DNA from: Candidatus Kaiserbacteria bacterium
GTDB taxonomy: Bacteria; Patescibacteriota; Minisyncoccia; Phycocordibacterales; UBA918
DNA: 10,035 nucleotides
NCBI GenBank assembly: GCA_007117575.1
Contig: SKGH01000077.1
Span: forward strand, 1-10,035
Direction: 5' to 3'
Below the pieces are notes generated by a model, which was not told the DNA's origin, searched no databases, and saw nothing but the letters and a program-made list of their open reading frames with translations. Below are positions 1 through 6,617 of this stretch, piece after piece (within the stretch, counting starts at the first letter, position 1; each line of letters begins with the position of its first letter). The position numbers and the translations under genes are program-made.

Positions 1-11
1 GTTTCACCTCC

Positions 12-79
12 ACACCGCTGTATGGGCAGTCTGACCGGAGCCACGAAGGCAGGATGCCATGAGCCACATACAGCGGTGT
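12..79. repeat. 13-bp perfect inverted repeat upstream of the recombinase fragment
   Basis: ACACCGCTGTATG at 12-24 is the exact reverse complement of CATACAGCGGTGT at 67-79, with 42 nt between the arms. The right arm also lies in a smaller hairpin, CACATAC (65-71) with GTATGTG (78-84) around AGCGGT. The repeat ends about 30 bp before recombinase homology begins. It could be an attachment-site arm, a transposon end or a rearrangement junction; the sequence does not decide between these. Confidence 0.6.
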
Positions 80-107
80 ATGTGCGACACTTAAAACGTA
101 TCATAGA

Positions 108-1451
108 ATGTCTGACCGCTTGGCTCGCAATAGCATTGACGGAGGCAGAATCATATACGCCGTCGATCAAAAGCAGATCGTGTCTTTGCGCTTTCCGACA
201 TTTTGGTTTGAACCAACCCCGCAAGGGCTCTTTATGCTTCAAGTGGCGTTTGGTCAATCTAAATATTATTCGGACAATCTAACGCAGAATGTGAAGCGGG
301 GTATGCGCCAAAAAATACGGCGAGGTGAGTGGCTGACGAAAGCTCCCTTTGGCTATGTGAACAATCGGACGACGAGAAATATTGAACCGCACCCGACTCA
401 TTCCAAAGTGATTGTCCGCGCTTTTACCGAGTACGCCAAGGGAGCCTATTCGTATGAAGCCCTCGCCGATTTTTTGGCGCTTCATGGTGTGACGACTGGC
501 AAAGGAACGCCACTTGGCAAAGCTTCCATCAAACGAATGTTGACCAACCGTGCATATCTCGGATTTACCAAATACAAGGACGAATGGTTTGACGGAAGCT
601 TTGCGCCAATTCTTTCTCCGAAATTGTTTGAAGCCGTGCAGAAAGTATTGTCGGCAAGAGAACGCCCACGCACACGGAAAGCGAGCCATGATTTTCCTTT
701 TGTCGGCACCTTTCGCTGTGGCGAGTGCGAGAGCATGATAACCGCACAATGGGCAACCGGAAAATCAGGGGGGCGGTATCGGTACTATCGGTGCACGAAA
801 AAGAAAGGAACCTGCTCGCAAGGATATGTGCGTGAAGAATCTCTTGCCGACCAAATCAAGGAACGGCTTCAATCAATTTCACTTTGCGATGAGTGGACAG
901 AATATATGTTGAACAAGGTGGAGGATATGAACCGCGAGGAAAACCACTCACCGCAAAGCGTTGCCGAAAATCTTGCAAAAGATATCAAAGCAAGTGAAGC
1001 GCGCTTGGAAAAACTCGTCTCCGCATTTATTGACGGCGATATACCAAAAGACATCTATCTTAAAAAGAAAGATGAGATCATGCGCGCAACCCTTGCTTTG
1101 AAGCAGGAAAAGAAAGATTTTCGGCAACAGGGAAAGAATTGGGTCGAACCCCTGCGGGAATGGATTTTAGATACGAAACAAGCCAATTTTTTGAGCTCAT
1201 CCGCAGATTTCCACGAAATCAGCTCCTTCGTCAAAAAAGTTGGAACGAACCCCTTGGTTCGTGACAAATCCGCGCGCTTCGGCGCGCCAGTCCCGTCCCA
1301 ATTCGTCGCGAAGCGACGGGCTCTTTCTTCCTTTCCCGCGCCTTCGGCGCGGGCTGGTTCTGTCCTCACTGCGGATGAAGTTTCTGAATGTGACCCTACG
1401 GGGAATCGAACCCCGGTTTCCAGGATGAGAACCTGGCGTCCTAGCCGCTAG
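108..1451 (+). CDS. Large serine recombinase, N-terminally truncated (probable remnant)
   Basis: Site-specific DNA recombinase of the large serine (resolvase/invertase) family, which integrates or excises mobile DNA. The frame starts in the last part of the catalytic domain (DRLARN at residues 3-8, then a conserved stretch to about 60). A Recombinase domain follows at about 76-180, a zinc ribbon (C204, C207, C229, C236) and a coiled coil at about 285-345. The family normally has about 100 more N-terminal residues carrying the nucleophilic serine. Here an in-frame TGA lies at 60-62, and none of the three plus frames upstream shows that domain. The protein is therefore probably inactive as a strand-cutting enzyme. 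Residues about 429-447 are only the antisense of tRNA-Glu, so the true C-terminus is uncertain. Base composition is GC-richer than the genes to the right, consistent with transfer. The fold is clear; whether the truncation is biological or a contig-edge effect is not. Confidence 0.8.
   Translation: MSDRLARNSIDGGRIIYAVDQKQIVSLRFPTFWFEPTPQGLFMLQVAFGQSKYYSDNLTQNVKRGMRQKIRRGEWLTKAPFGYVNNRTTRNIEPHPTHSKVIVRAFTEYAKGAYSYEALADFLALHGVTTGKGTPLGKASIKRMLTNRAYLGFTKYKDEWFDGSFAPILSPKLFEAVQKVLSARERPRTRKASHDFPFVGTFRCGECESMITAQWATGKSGGRYRYYRCTKKKGTCSQGYVREESLADQIKERLQSISLCDEWTEYMLNKVEDMNREENHSPQSVAENLAKDIKASEARLEKLVSAFIDGDIPKDIYLKKKDEIMRATLALKQEKKDFRQQGKNWVEPLREWILDTKQANFLSSSADFHEISSFVKKVGTNPLVRDKSARFGAPVPSQFVAKRRALSSFPAPSARAGSVLTADEVSECDPTGNRTPVSRMRTWRPSR
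1272..1353. repeat. Three tandem GC-rich hairpins in the recombinase 3' end
   Basis: Hairpin 1 is GCGCGC-TTCG-GCGCGC (1272-1287). Hairpin 2 is CGTCGC-GAA-GCGACG (1304-1318). Hairpin 3 is CCCGCGCC-TTC-GGCGCGGG (1335-1353). CCCGTC at 1292-1297 can also pair with GACGGG at 1315-1320, competing with hairpin 2. None is followed by a T-run on either strand, so they are poor terminators. They stay in the recombinase reading frame and sit just before the tRNA, where an attachment site would be expected. Confidence 0.6.
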
Positions 1452-1462
1452 ACGATAGGGCC
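1391..1462 (-). tRNA. tRNA-Glu (CTC)
   Basis: The minus strand folds into a complete 72-nt cloverleaf. The acceptor is GGCCCTA with TAGGGTC (one G-T pair). The D arm has GTC/GAC, the anticodon stem is CCAGG/CCTGG around loop TTCTCAT (anticodon CTC, reading GAG), and the T arm is CGGGG-TTCGATT-CCCCG. The discriminator base is A. CCA is not encoded, since the next bases are CATTC, so it must be added after transcription. The gene lies 101 bp downstream of murF on the same strand. Its 3' end faces the recombinase fragment, the usual geometry for integration at a tRNA. Confidence 0.95.
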
Positions 1463-1520
1463 ATGTGGTTATTGTTTAATTTTAATCTCTAACCCAGACT
1501 CATTTCTGAATCTGTACATT

Positions 1521-1548
1521 GTTATAACAAAAAAATACTAAAATTCAA
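1521..1548 (-). promoter_or_regulatory. Probable sigma70-type promoter for tRNA-Glu
   Basis: On the minus strand TTGAAT (1548-1543) and TATAAC (1526-1521) are separated by 16 bp, about 58 bp before the mature tRNA 5' end. The 100-bp gap between murF and the tRNA shows no GC-rich stem with a T-run, so read-through from murF is also possible. Confidence 0.45.
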
Positions 1549-1563
1549 ACTGGTATGATTTGA

Positions 1564-2871
1564 TTAAGCGATGGGGTTCTTTTTACCCCAAACATCTTCC
1601 TGCCTTACCAACCACTCTCCGGCCTGCTCCGGATCTTCCATCAGGGCTTTCACCAATCTCTCTAGGCGCATACCTTGTGAACCTTTAATAAGTATCAAGT
1701 CTCCCTCCTCAAGTTCGTTTAAAAGGACTTTGGCGACTTCGTCAACATTTTCAAATATACTGATTCGCTCAGGTGGCATACCTGCCCTCTCTGCCGACAT
1801 GGCAATTGAACGAGCTCTGACTCCTACTGCCACCAAGGCGTCCACGCAGGTCGCTACTAACTCACCCACTTTTTCATGTTCAGCAGTGGAATAGCGTCCC
1901 AATTCAAGCATATCACCTAGGATCGCCAGCTTCCGATAACCATAAGAGCGCATGTCTCGCACGGCGCATAAAGCCTGTTCAACCGCAGCCGGTGAGGAAT
2001 TGTAGGTATCATCTATCATCATTGTCCTTTTAATACCCGGCACCAAACGCATACGACCGGGAGTAGGGCTCATTTCAGAGAGCATGGTCACGGCATCTTT
2101 AAGTGACACATCAAACAGAGAGCCGACAGCCACCGCAGATACATAAGCATAAAGGGGTCCGGAACCGACAACACCGACCATCTCAACATCGGCTTGTTCT
2201 TCATGATGCAAAATACGTGCCTTGGTTCCCACCGGTCTATATTGGGTAAAAGCTATCTCCAACTCCTCTGCCCAGAAATCAGCACCTGAATTTAAACCGA
2301 AACTTACCTTCTTAACATTATCAATTTCACTGATCTTTTCTACTATCAGCGGGTCATCTGCGTTATATACCACGGTACCATCAGGCTTTATGGCTTTTAC
2401 TAATTGCATTTTTTCTTCAACTACCGCCTCGGGATTGGGGAAAAACTCAACATGAACAGGTACTACCGGTAAGCGCGTTAGTACGACCACATCAGGCTTA
2501 AGCCAGTTGGTAAGATTTACCATATCGCCCGGTCTATCCACGCCCACTTCCAGAACAAGCACTTTAGGATAATCACCCGGAAACAAAGCTATTACTAAAC
2601 CGTCTGATATATTTTTTAACCAAGATAGCGGGTCGCTCCAACCATTTGGCAGTCCTAAAACAGAAAGAGGTACTCCCACTTCGGAATTATAACTTTTCTC
2701 ACTTTTACGAGCCCACACTCCCTTCTTGACCACGGTATAGATAGCGTCCTTAGTAGTTGTTTTTCCCACACTGCCGGTTACAGCCACTACTAAAGGTTTT
2801 GTACGCCAAAGTAGGAGTTTTGCCTCCCAAGTCATTATCTTTATAACTATGTATCTTAATAGTCTTCGCAT
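1564..2871 (-). CDS. murF: UDP-N-acetylmuramoyl-tripeptide--D-alanyl-D-alanine ligase (MurF), lacking the usual N-terminal domain
   Basis: ATP-dependent Mur ligase that adds D-Ala-D-Ala to UDP-MurNAc-tripeptide in the cytoplasm, the last step before transfer to the lipid carrier. Visible motifs are the P-loop VTGSVGKTTTKD (31-42), YNSEVGVPLS (61-70), LEVGVDRPGDM (107-117), a putative carbamylated lysine in VEEK (K154), NADDP (170-174), DDTYNSSP (287-294), ILGDMLELG (317-325) and KGSQGMRLE (396-404). DDTYNSSP, ILGDM and KGSxxM mark MurF among Mur ligases. In the E. coli enzyme the P-loop lies roughly 75 residues further in, so the N-terminal UDP-binding domain is missing and replaced by a short, partly hydrophobic lead (about residues 1-30). 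The start is fixed by an in-frame stop four codons upstream. AGGAGAG lies 15 nt before the ATG, rather far. It is the last protein gene of the operon, 27 bp after ftsI. Confidence 0.92.
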   Translation of the reverse strand: MRRLLRYIVIKIMTWEAKLLLWRTKPLVVAVTGSVGKTTTKDAIYTVVKKGVWARKSEKSYNSEVGVPLSVLGLPNGWSDPLSWLKNISDGLVIALFPGDYPKVLVLEVGVDRPGDMVNLTNWLKPDVVVLTRLPVVPVHVEFFPNPEAVVEEKMQLVKAIKPDGTVVYNADDPLIVEKISEIDNVKKVSFGLNSGADFWAEELEIAFTQYRPVGTKARILHHEEQADVEMVGVVGSGPLYAYVSAVAVGSLFDVSLKDAVTMLSEMSPTPGRMRLVPGIKRTMMIDDTYNSSPAAVEQALCAVRDMRSYGYRKLAILGDMLELGRYSTAEHEKVGELVATCVDALVAVGVRARSIAMSAERAGMPPERISIFENVDEVAKVLLNELEEGDLILIKGSQGMRLERLVKALMEDPEQAGEWLVRQEDVWGKKNPIA

Positions 2872-2898
2872 ATATAAAATGTCTCACTCTCCTACTGA

Positions 2899-4632
2899 CT
2901 AACGGTCCGGAGGTATGTTGTAGTAGTTTATCAAAAATTTTGTCATTGACATAAAAGCGTCGGTCAGTGTTTCTGAAGCATAACGGACATTTTTAGGTTC
3001 CTTAGTATACAAAAGTATCAAAAACTGGGGATCATAAGAAGGAAAATAACCAAAAAATGTATGCAAAAAACGATCGTCATAGTACCCACCTTGCGGGTGC
3101 GCTATCTGAGCCGTACCTGTCTTAGCACCCACGGAATAATTATCCAATTTCACCTTTCCTTGTCGTAGTGCCTCATCTACCACCCTGGTAAGCATACGAG
3201 ATATCTCCTCGCTGGTTTCTTCTGAAAACACTCGATCGCCTTCCGGAAAACGAGTTTGTCTAACCGTACCATTTTCATACTCAATACTTGTCACTAAATG
3301 TGGTGTAATCAGTCTACCACCATTAGCTAAAGCCGATAGAGCACGCACTGTATCTATAGGTGTAAAAGCGACACCTTGACCAAAAGACGCTGTGGCATAT
3401 TCTATATCTCTCGGAGAGTTTAGGTTTGACACCAGACCATGCACCTCGTTAGGTAGGTCTATACCCGTCTCATTTCCCAACTTTAAACTGAACATATAGT
3501 TACGAAAAGTATCTTTACCCATTTTTGCAACTATATGCGAAACACCTGTATTAAGAGACTGACTCAAAACCTCTTGCATATCGACAGTACCACGCCCTCT
3601 ACCGTCAAAGTTTCTAATGGTGAATCTATCCATAGTAAGACTACCGGAGTCATAGTAGGTAGAGTCAGCGGTAATAGCTCCACTATCCAGACCAGCGGCA
3701 ATGGTTATTGCCTTTATAATAGAGCCCATCTCGTAGACATCTTCAACTAAAGGGTTTCTAAAGTCAGCAATGGTTTTACCTCTTCTGTCATTTAAATTAA
3801 AGTTTGGAACGGCACTCATGGCATAGATTTGACCATTGTTAGGGTTTATGATTATTCCCCCGGTTAAGGAGCTATCCCATTCTTCGTGTACTTCGTATAG
3901 ATTTTTTTCCAACATTCTCGTGACTGTGGGTTCTATAGAAGTAATGATCTCACCCGGTCGGTTCATGTCTACATCCTCAGATTTATTACCCAAGTCACTA
4001 AACAATTCAGCAAATAAATTTACAGCCAGTTGGTTTTGATTACGAGTTAAAACATCTTCATAATAACGCTCTAGACCATACCTTCCCACCAGTCTATCGT
4101 CTTCATCTCCACCATAACCTACAAACCCGACTATTCTTGAGGCCAAGGAATCAGCAGGGTAAAAACGCCATTGGTCGCGATACAACTGCACTCCGTTAAT
4201 ACCTAAAGCCACTATCTGATCTGCCGACTCAGGGATTAAACGGCTGGCTGCTTCGTAATATCGCCTTTCAGAATCACTTACATTGCTTAAAAACCTTTCT
4301 CTATCAAGAGGAATGATCTCATTTATCTTCTCATACACCTTTTCAGGATCCATATTCAAACGACTAGGATCTATAACCAACAAATAACCGGACCGCACAG
4401 TGGCCGCGGACACTTTTTCACCATCACGAGTGGTAAAAAAAATACTACCTCGAGTATATACATTTCTCACACTACTAACGTACTGACCTTCAGCACGTGC
4501 TAAATAGTAGTCATTCTTCACAATCTGTAAATAATACAGACGCCCAAAGATAACCAAGACTGCAAATAAGATAACACAAGTTATCAACCGTATTCTCCAA
4601 ACCGCTACATGTCTTATACTTACAGCCTTCAT
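2899..4632 (-). CDS. ftsI: Septal peptidoglycan transpeptidase FtsI (penicillin-binding protein, class B)
   Basis: Class B penicillin-binding protein that cross-links septal peptidoglycan by DD-transpeptidation outside the membrane. Domains in order: cytoplasmic tail and one membrane anchor (about 12-36), pedestal or dimerisation region with RGSIFFTTRDGE (61-72) and the GLERYYEDVL block (186-195), then the transpeptidase domain from about 255. The three catalytic motifs are intact: S304-I-I-K307 (nucleophile), S359-L-N361 and K504-T-G-T. At 577 residues it is a normal length. The first four bases overlap the ftsL stop (ATGA), indicating translational coupling. AGGAG at 4634-4638 is only 1 nt from the ATG, so reinitiation may matter more than direct ribosome binding. 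PBP2 (MrdA) is the alternative by sequence alone, but the position after rsmH-ftsL favours FtsI. Confidence 0.92.
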   Translation of the reverse strand: MKAVSIRHVAVWRIRLITCVILFAVLVIFGRLYYLQIVKNDYYLARAEGQYVSSVRNVYTRGSIFFTTRDGEKVSAATVRSGYLLVIDPSRLNMDPEKVYEKINEIIPLDRERFLSNVSDSERRYYEAASRLIPESADQIVALGINGVQLYRDQWRFYPADSLASRIVGFVGYGGDEDDRLVGRYGLERYYEDVLTRNQNQLAVNLFAELFSDLGNKSEDVDMNRPGEIITSIEPTVTRMLEKNLYEVHEEWDSSLTGGIIINPNNGQIYAMSAVPNFNLNDRRGKTIADFRNPLVEDVYEMGSIIKAITIAAGLDSGAITADSTYYDSGSLTMDRFTIRNFDGRGRGTVDMQEVLSQSLNTGVSHIVAKMGKDTFRNYMFSLKLGNETGIDLPNEVHGLVSNLNSPRDIEYATASFGQGVAFTPIDTVRALSALANGGRLITPHLVTSIEYENGTVRQTRFPEGDRVFSEETSEEISRMLTRVVDEALRQGKVKLDNYSVGAKTGTAQIAHPQGGYYDDRFLHTFFGYFPSYDPQFLILLYTKEPKNVRYASETLTDAFMSMTKFLINYYNIPPDR

Positions 4633-4952
4633 TCTCCTATTAGGTTAAGTACCAAACTGGGTTCTGTTCTATCAATAAATATTTTAACCTCAGGTTGAGT
4701 ATAACCTTCCAACGTGGCAATACTGGCACTTATCCTATGTTGCGCATCAATGTAACGGGCATCCAAAGAACTTAGTTGGGAATTTATCTGCCTGAGTTCT
4801 TGTTGAAGTTCGGTACGTACTATTAAATGATGGACGGAAGCACTGATCAAATATATATATGTTGTAAACAATAAAGTAGCTAGACAGAATAAAAACAGGC
4901 AAAACTTTCGTCTGCGACTGCTGTAACTTACTTGTTTAATACTTCCGGTCAT
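4629..4952 (-). CDS. ftsL: FtsL-like septal division protein
   Basis: Small bitopic membrane protein of 107 residues. A basic cytoplasmic segment (RRRK at about 13-16) is followed by one hydrophobic membrane helix (about 17-38) and an extracytoplasmic helical, coiled-coil-like segment (about 42-80) rich in Gln, Glu and Leu. FtsL proteins have this architecture and very little conserved sequence; they link FtsB and the FtsW-FtsI synthase. The assignment rests mainly on topology and on the position between rsmH and ftsI, overlapping ftsI by 4 bp. The gene begins 14 bp after rsmH without a clear Shine-Dalgarno sequence (AAAAGATT precedes the ATG). It ends in TGA, useful evidence that UGA is a stop here. 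A generic septum-formation or DivIC-like protein cannot be excluded. Confidence 0.75.
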   Translation of the reverse strand: MTGSIKQVSYSSRRRKFCLFLFCLATLLFTTYIYLISASVHHLIVRTELQQELRQINSQLSSLDARYIDAQHRISASIATLEGYTQPEVKIFIDRTEPSLVLNLIGE

Positions 4953-4966
4953 AATCTTTTAAATTT

Positions 4967-5860
4967 CTATATTTTTTCAATTATTCGTAATTTGGCGCTA
5001 CGAGAACGCGGATTGGCTAATATTTCTTGTCGTGTCGCTGTAATCGGTTTTTTATTAACCAAAACGGCACATTGATCGTGTACAAAATCTCTAAACATAT
5101 GTTTAACTTTACGGTCCTCCAAGCTATGAAAACTGATAACTGCCAATCTGCCCCCGCCACTAAGTATTTCAAACCCTTGTGGTAGGAACTTATCTAAGGC
5201 ACCCAACTCATCGTTGACCGCAATCCGCAGTGCTTGAAAACTACGAGTAGCAGGATGAATTCGGCCATTTCGATACGAAACAGGTACGGCTTGTTTAATA
5301 AGGCCGGACAACTGCCCGGATGTACTTATACGCTCTTTCTTTCTTGAAGCAACAATGCTACTAGCTATGCGTCTGGCGTATCGTTCTTGGCCATAGCCGT
5401 ACAATATGTTGGCAATAGTTTCCTCTGACCATTCGTTTACAATATCCTCGGCTCTAAAAGGATAATCAGTTGGCTCCCCTAAGGTCATATGTAATGGCTC
5501 ATCAGCCTCAAAAGACAAACCTTTGCCACTCCCAACTGTAAACTGTTCTGTACGCCAACCGAGATCCGCGAGTACTGCGTTTGCAGTCGAGACCCCTACT
5601 TGTTCCGTTAATTCTTTAAGGTCTCTGAAATTGCCCCTAATAAGCTTGTGCGGTACTCCTGTGGCTGACAAACACTTTTTCGCTTCACTTAAAGCACCGG
5701 GGTCCACATCTATCCCCACCAACAATCCATTCTTTCCTATCTTATTTGCTATGGCTAAGGAATGTCCGCCGTTACCTAAGGTGGCATCTATAACAACATC
5801 ACCACGTTTAAGGTTTAGCGCTTCTATACTTTCATCTAGCAGTACAGGTGTGTGTTTCAT
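4967..5860 (-). CDS. rsmH: 16S rRNA (cytosine(1402)-N(4))-methyltransferase RsmH (MraW)
   Basis: SAM-dependent methyltransferase acting on N4 of C1402 in the decoding site of 16S rRNA. The start MKHTPVLLDE is typical. The SAM-binding loop is VIDATLGNGGHS (23-34). RGNFRDL (75-81), YGYGQERYARRIA (154-166), HPATRSFQALRIAVNDEL (202-219), GGRLAVISFHSLEDRKVK (236-253) and NPRSRSAKLR (283-292) are all family hallmarks. One block deviates: the usual DLGxSSxQ reads DLGWRTEQ (99-106), followed by GLSFEADEPLHMTL in place of the common GFSFxxDGPLDMRM. Length (297) is normal. A strong GGGGAGGG (5871-5864) lies 3 nt before the ATG. Second gene of the dcw operon, 47 bp after mraZ. Confidence 0.95.
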   Translation of the reverse strand: MKHTPVLLDESIEALNLKRGDVVIDATLGNGGHSLAIANKIGKNGLLVGIDVDPGALSEAKKCLSATGVPHKLIRGNFRDLKELTEQVGVSTANAVLADLGWRTEQFTVGSGKGLSFEADEPLHMTLGEPTDYPFRAEDIVNEWSEETIANILYGYGQERYARRIASSIVASRKKERISTSGQLSGLIKQAVPVSYRNGRIHPATRSFQALRIAVNDELGALDKFLPQGFEILSGGGRLAVISFHSLEDRKVKHMFRDFVHDQCAVLVNKKPITATRQEILANPRSRSAKLRIIEKI

Positions 5861-5863
5861 AAG

Positions 5864-5871
5864 CCCTCCCC
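5864..5871 (-). promoter_or_regulatory. Strong Shine-Dalgarno sequence of rsmH
   Basis: GGGGAGGG on the minus strand ends 3 nt before the rsmH ATG. It is the clearest ribosome binding site in the window and supports the start at 5860. The first genes of units (mraZ, uppS, lysS, greA) have nothing comparable at a normal distance. Confidence 0.75.
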
Positions 5872-5907
5872 ATGTGGTGGGCTGAGTTTTATGTAAGGTT
5901 TGGCAGT

Positions 5908-6342
5908 TTAAAGGACGCCTATCTCTCCAAGCTTCTCAGCCAGCTGGTCAGCTTGCTGTTCGATGCGTTTTTTGTATTCGTCCCATTTATCCTCACCCCA
6001 AATTTCCACACGATCATGAATTCCGGCAAGTACTACTTTCGTATCTAATGCCGCAAACTCTTTCAAGAAATCTGGAACGAGAATACGTCCAACACTATCT
6101 ACCTCTACCTCTACAGCTCCTGATAAGAAGAATCTATTGAAACTTCTTGTATCCGCCTGCCCGAGTGGCAATTGACCAACCTTGGTGGTTATCTTTTGCC
6201 ACTCACGGAGCGGATATACAAAGAGACAGTTATCAAGTCCGCGGGTGATAACAAGCTTTTTCCCAAGTTCCTTACGCCATTTACTGGGCAAGGACAGCCG
6301 TTTCTTGGGATCCAACGTGTGCCTGTATTCACCTATTAACAT
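5908..6342 (-). CDS. mraZ: Transcriptional regulator MraZ
   Basis: DNA-binding protein of 144 residues made of two AbrB-like (SpoVT/AbrB) half-repeats. The first has DPKKRLSLP (11-19) after the typical start MLIGEYRHTL; the second has DSVGRILVP (82-90). This DxxxRxxxP pair defines MraZ. Characterised members form ring-shaped oligomers that bind repeated GTGG-type boxes and control their own dcw operon. Such boxes lie 66-111 bp upstream of this ATG. The start is supported by an in-frame TAA upstream and by the N-terminus. No Shine-Dalgarno sequence is close by: GGGAGG (6379-6374) is 31 nt away. An out-of-frame ATG at 6356 opens a 6-codon frame ending just past the mraZ ATG. First gene of the operon. 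Confidence 0.95.
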   Translation of the reverse strand: MLIGEYRHTLDPKKRLSLPSKWRKELGKKLVITRGLDNCLFVYPLREWQKITTKVGQLPLGQADTRSFNRFFLSGAVEVEVDSVGRILVPDFLKEFAALDTKVVLAGIHDRVEIWGEDKWDEYKKRIEQQADQLAEKLGEIGVL

Positions 6343-6402
6343 AACTTGATAGCCATGGTTAAACCGTTAAGGTCCTCCCTGATCTTTGCATACTACTTTC
6401 GT

Positions 6403-6411
6403 AGTATACCA
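6403..6411 (-). promoter_or_regulatory. Possible second dcw promoter P2 (extended -10)
   Basis: TGG-TATACT on the minus strand fits an extended -10, with no good -35 at 16-18 bp. It overlaps the last MraZ box (6412-6408). The TATACT is also part of a perfect hairpin, ATACTAC-GAAA-GTAGTAT (6407-6390), which in RNA from P1 would have a GNRA tetraloop. Confidence 0.35.
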
Positions 6412-6453
6412 CTATCTCCCACCACAAGCACATTATATACCACCTCATCCCAC
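6408..6453 (-). promoter_or_regulatory. MraZ operator: two pairs of GTGGK-N5-GTGGT boxes
   Basis: On the minus strand GTGGG (6453-6449), N5, GTGGT (6443-6439), then GTGGG (6422-6418), N5, GTGGT (6412-6408). Centres are 10, 21 and 10 bp apart, so all four face the same side of the helix. Box spacing matches known MraZ binding repeats (TGGG/GTGG with 5-bp spacers). Each downstream box runs directly into a -10 element, so MraZ binding should block RNA polymerase. Confidence 0.75.
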
Positions 6454-6459
6454 TTGCAA
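6432..6459 (-). promoter_or_regulatory. dcw operon promoter P1
   Basis: TTGCAA (6459-6454) and TATAAT (6437-6432) on the minus strand, 16 bp apart; TTTGCA with 17 bp is an equivalent reading. The first MraZ box pair fills the spacer. Predicted start is near 6425, giving a leader of about 80 nt that contains the second box pair. Confidence 0.6.
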
Positions 6460-6477
6460 ACACAATTATACACAACC

Positions 6478-6504
6478 AAAAAAAACGCCTCTTCAGGCGC
6501 CTTT
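6478..6504 (-). terminator. Rho-independent terminator downstream of uppS
   Basis: On the minus strand AAAGGCGCCT (6504-6495), loop GAAG, AGGCGTTTTT (6490-6481): ten pairs including two G-U, followed without a break by a T-run to 6478. It lies about 115 nt after the uppS stop and before the mraZ promoter, separating the two units. The plus-strand reading has no T-run right after the stem. Confidence 0.8.
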
Positions 6505-6617
6505 ATAAAGTTAAAACTTATCTCTTTTTAATCGCACACATCCGACTTGTCTCTTTCAGCGGTTTCACCAAAAATCCAATAGAGACTAAGACCAGTTTAT
6601 ATAAACAACCATTAAAG

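Noticed and set aside
1055..1369. 104-codon minus-strand frame opposite the recombinase
   Set aside because: It lies entirely antisense to the clear recombinase frame and shows no recognisable motif.
5873..5881. TGTGGTGGG on the plus strand just upstream of rsmH, resembling a MraZ box
   Set aside because: Single occurrence, opposite orientation, no phased partner, and it overlaps the region of the rsmH ribosome binding site.
6346..6531. 61-codon plus-strand frame between mraZ and uppS
   Set aside because: It covers the mraZ promoter, MraZ boxes and terminator, and its peptide is low-complexity Ser/Thr.
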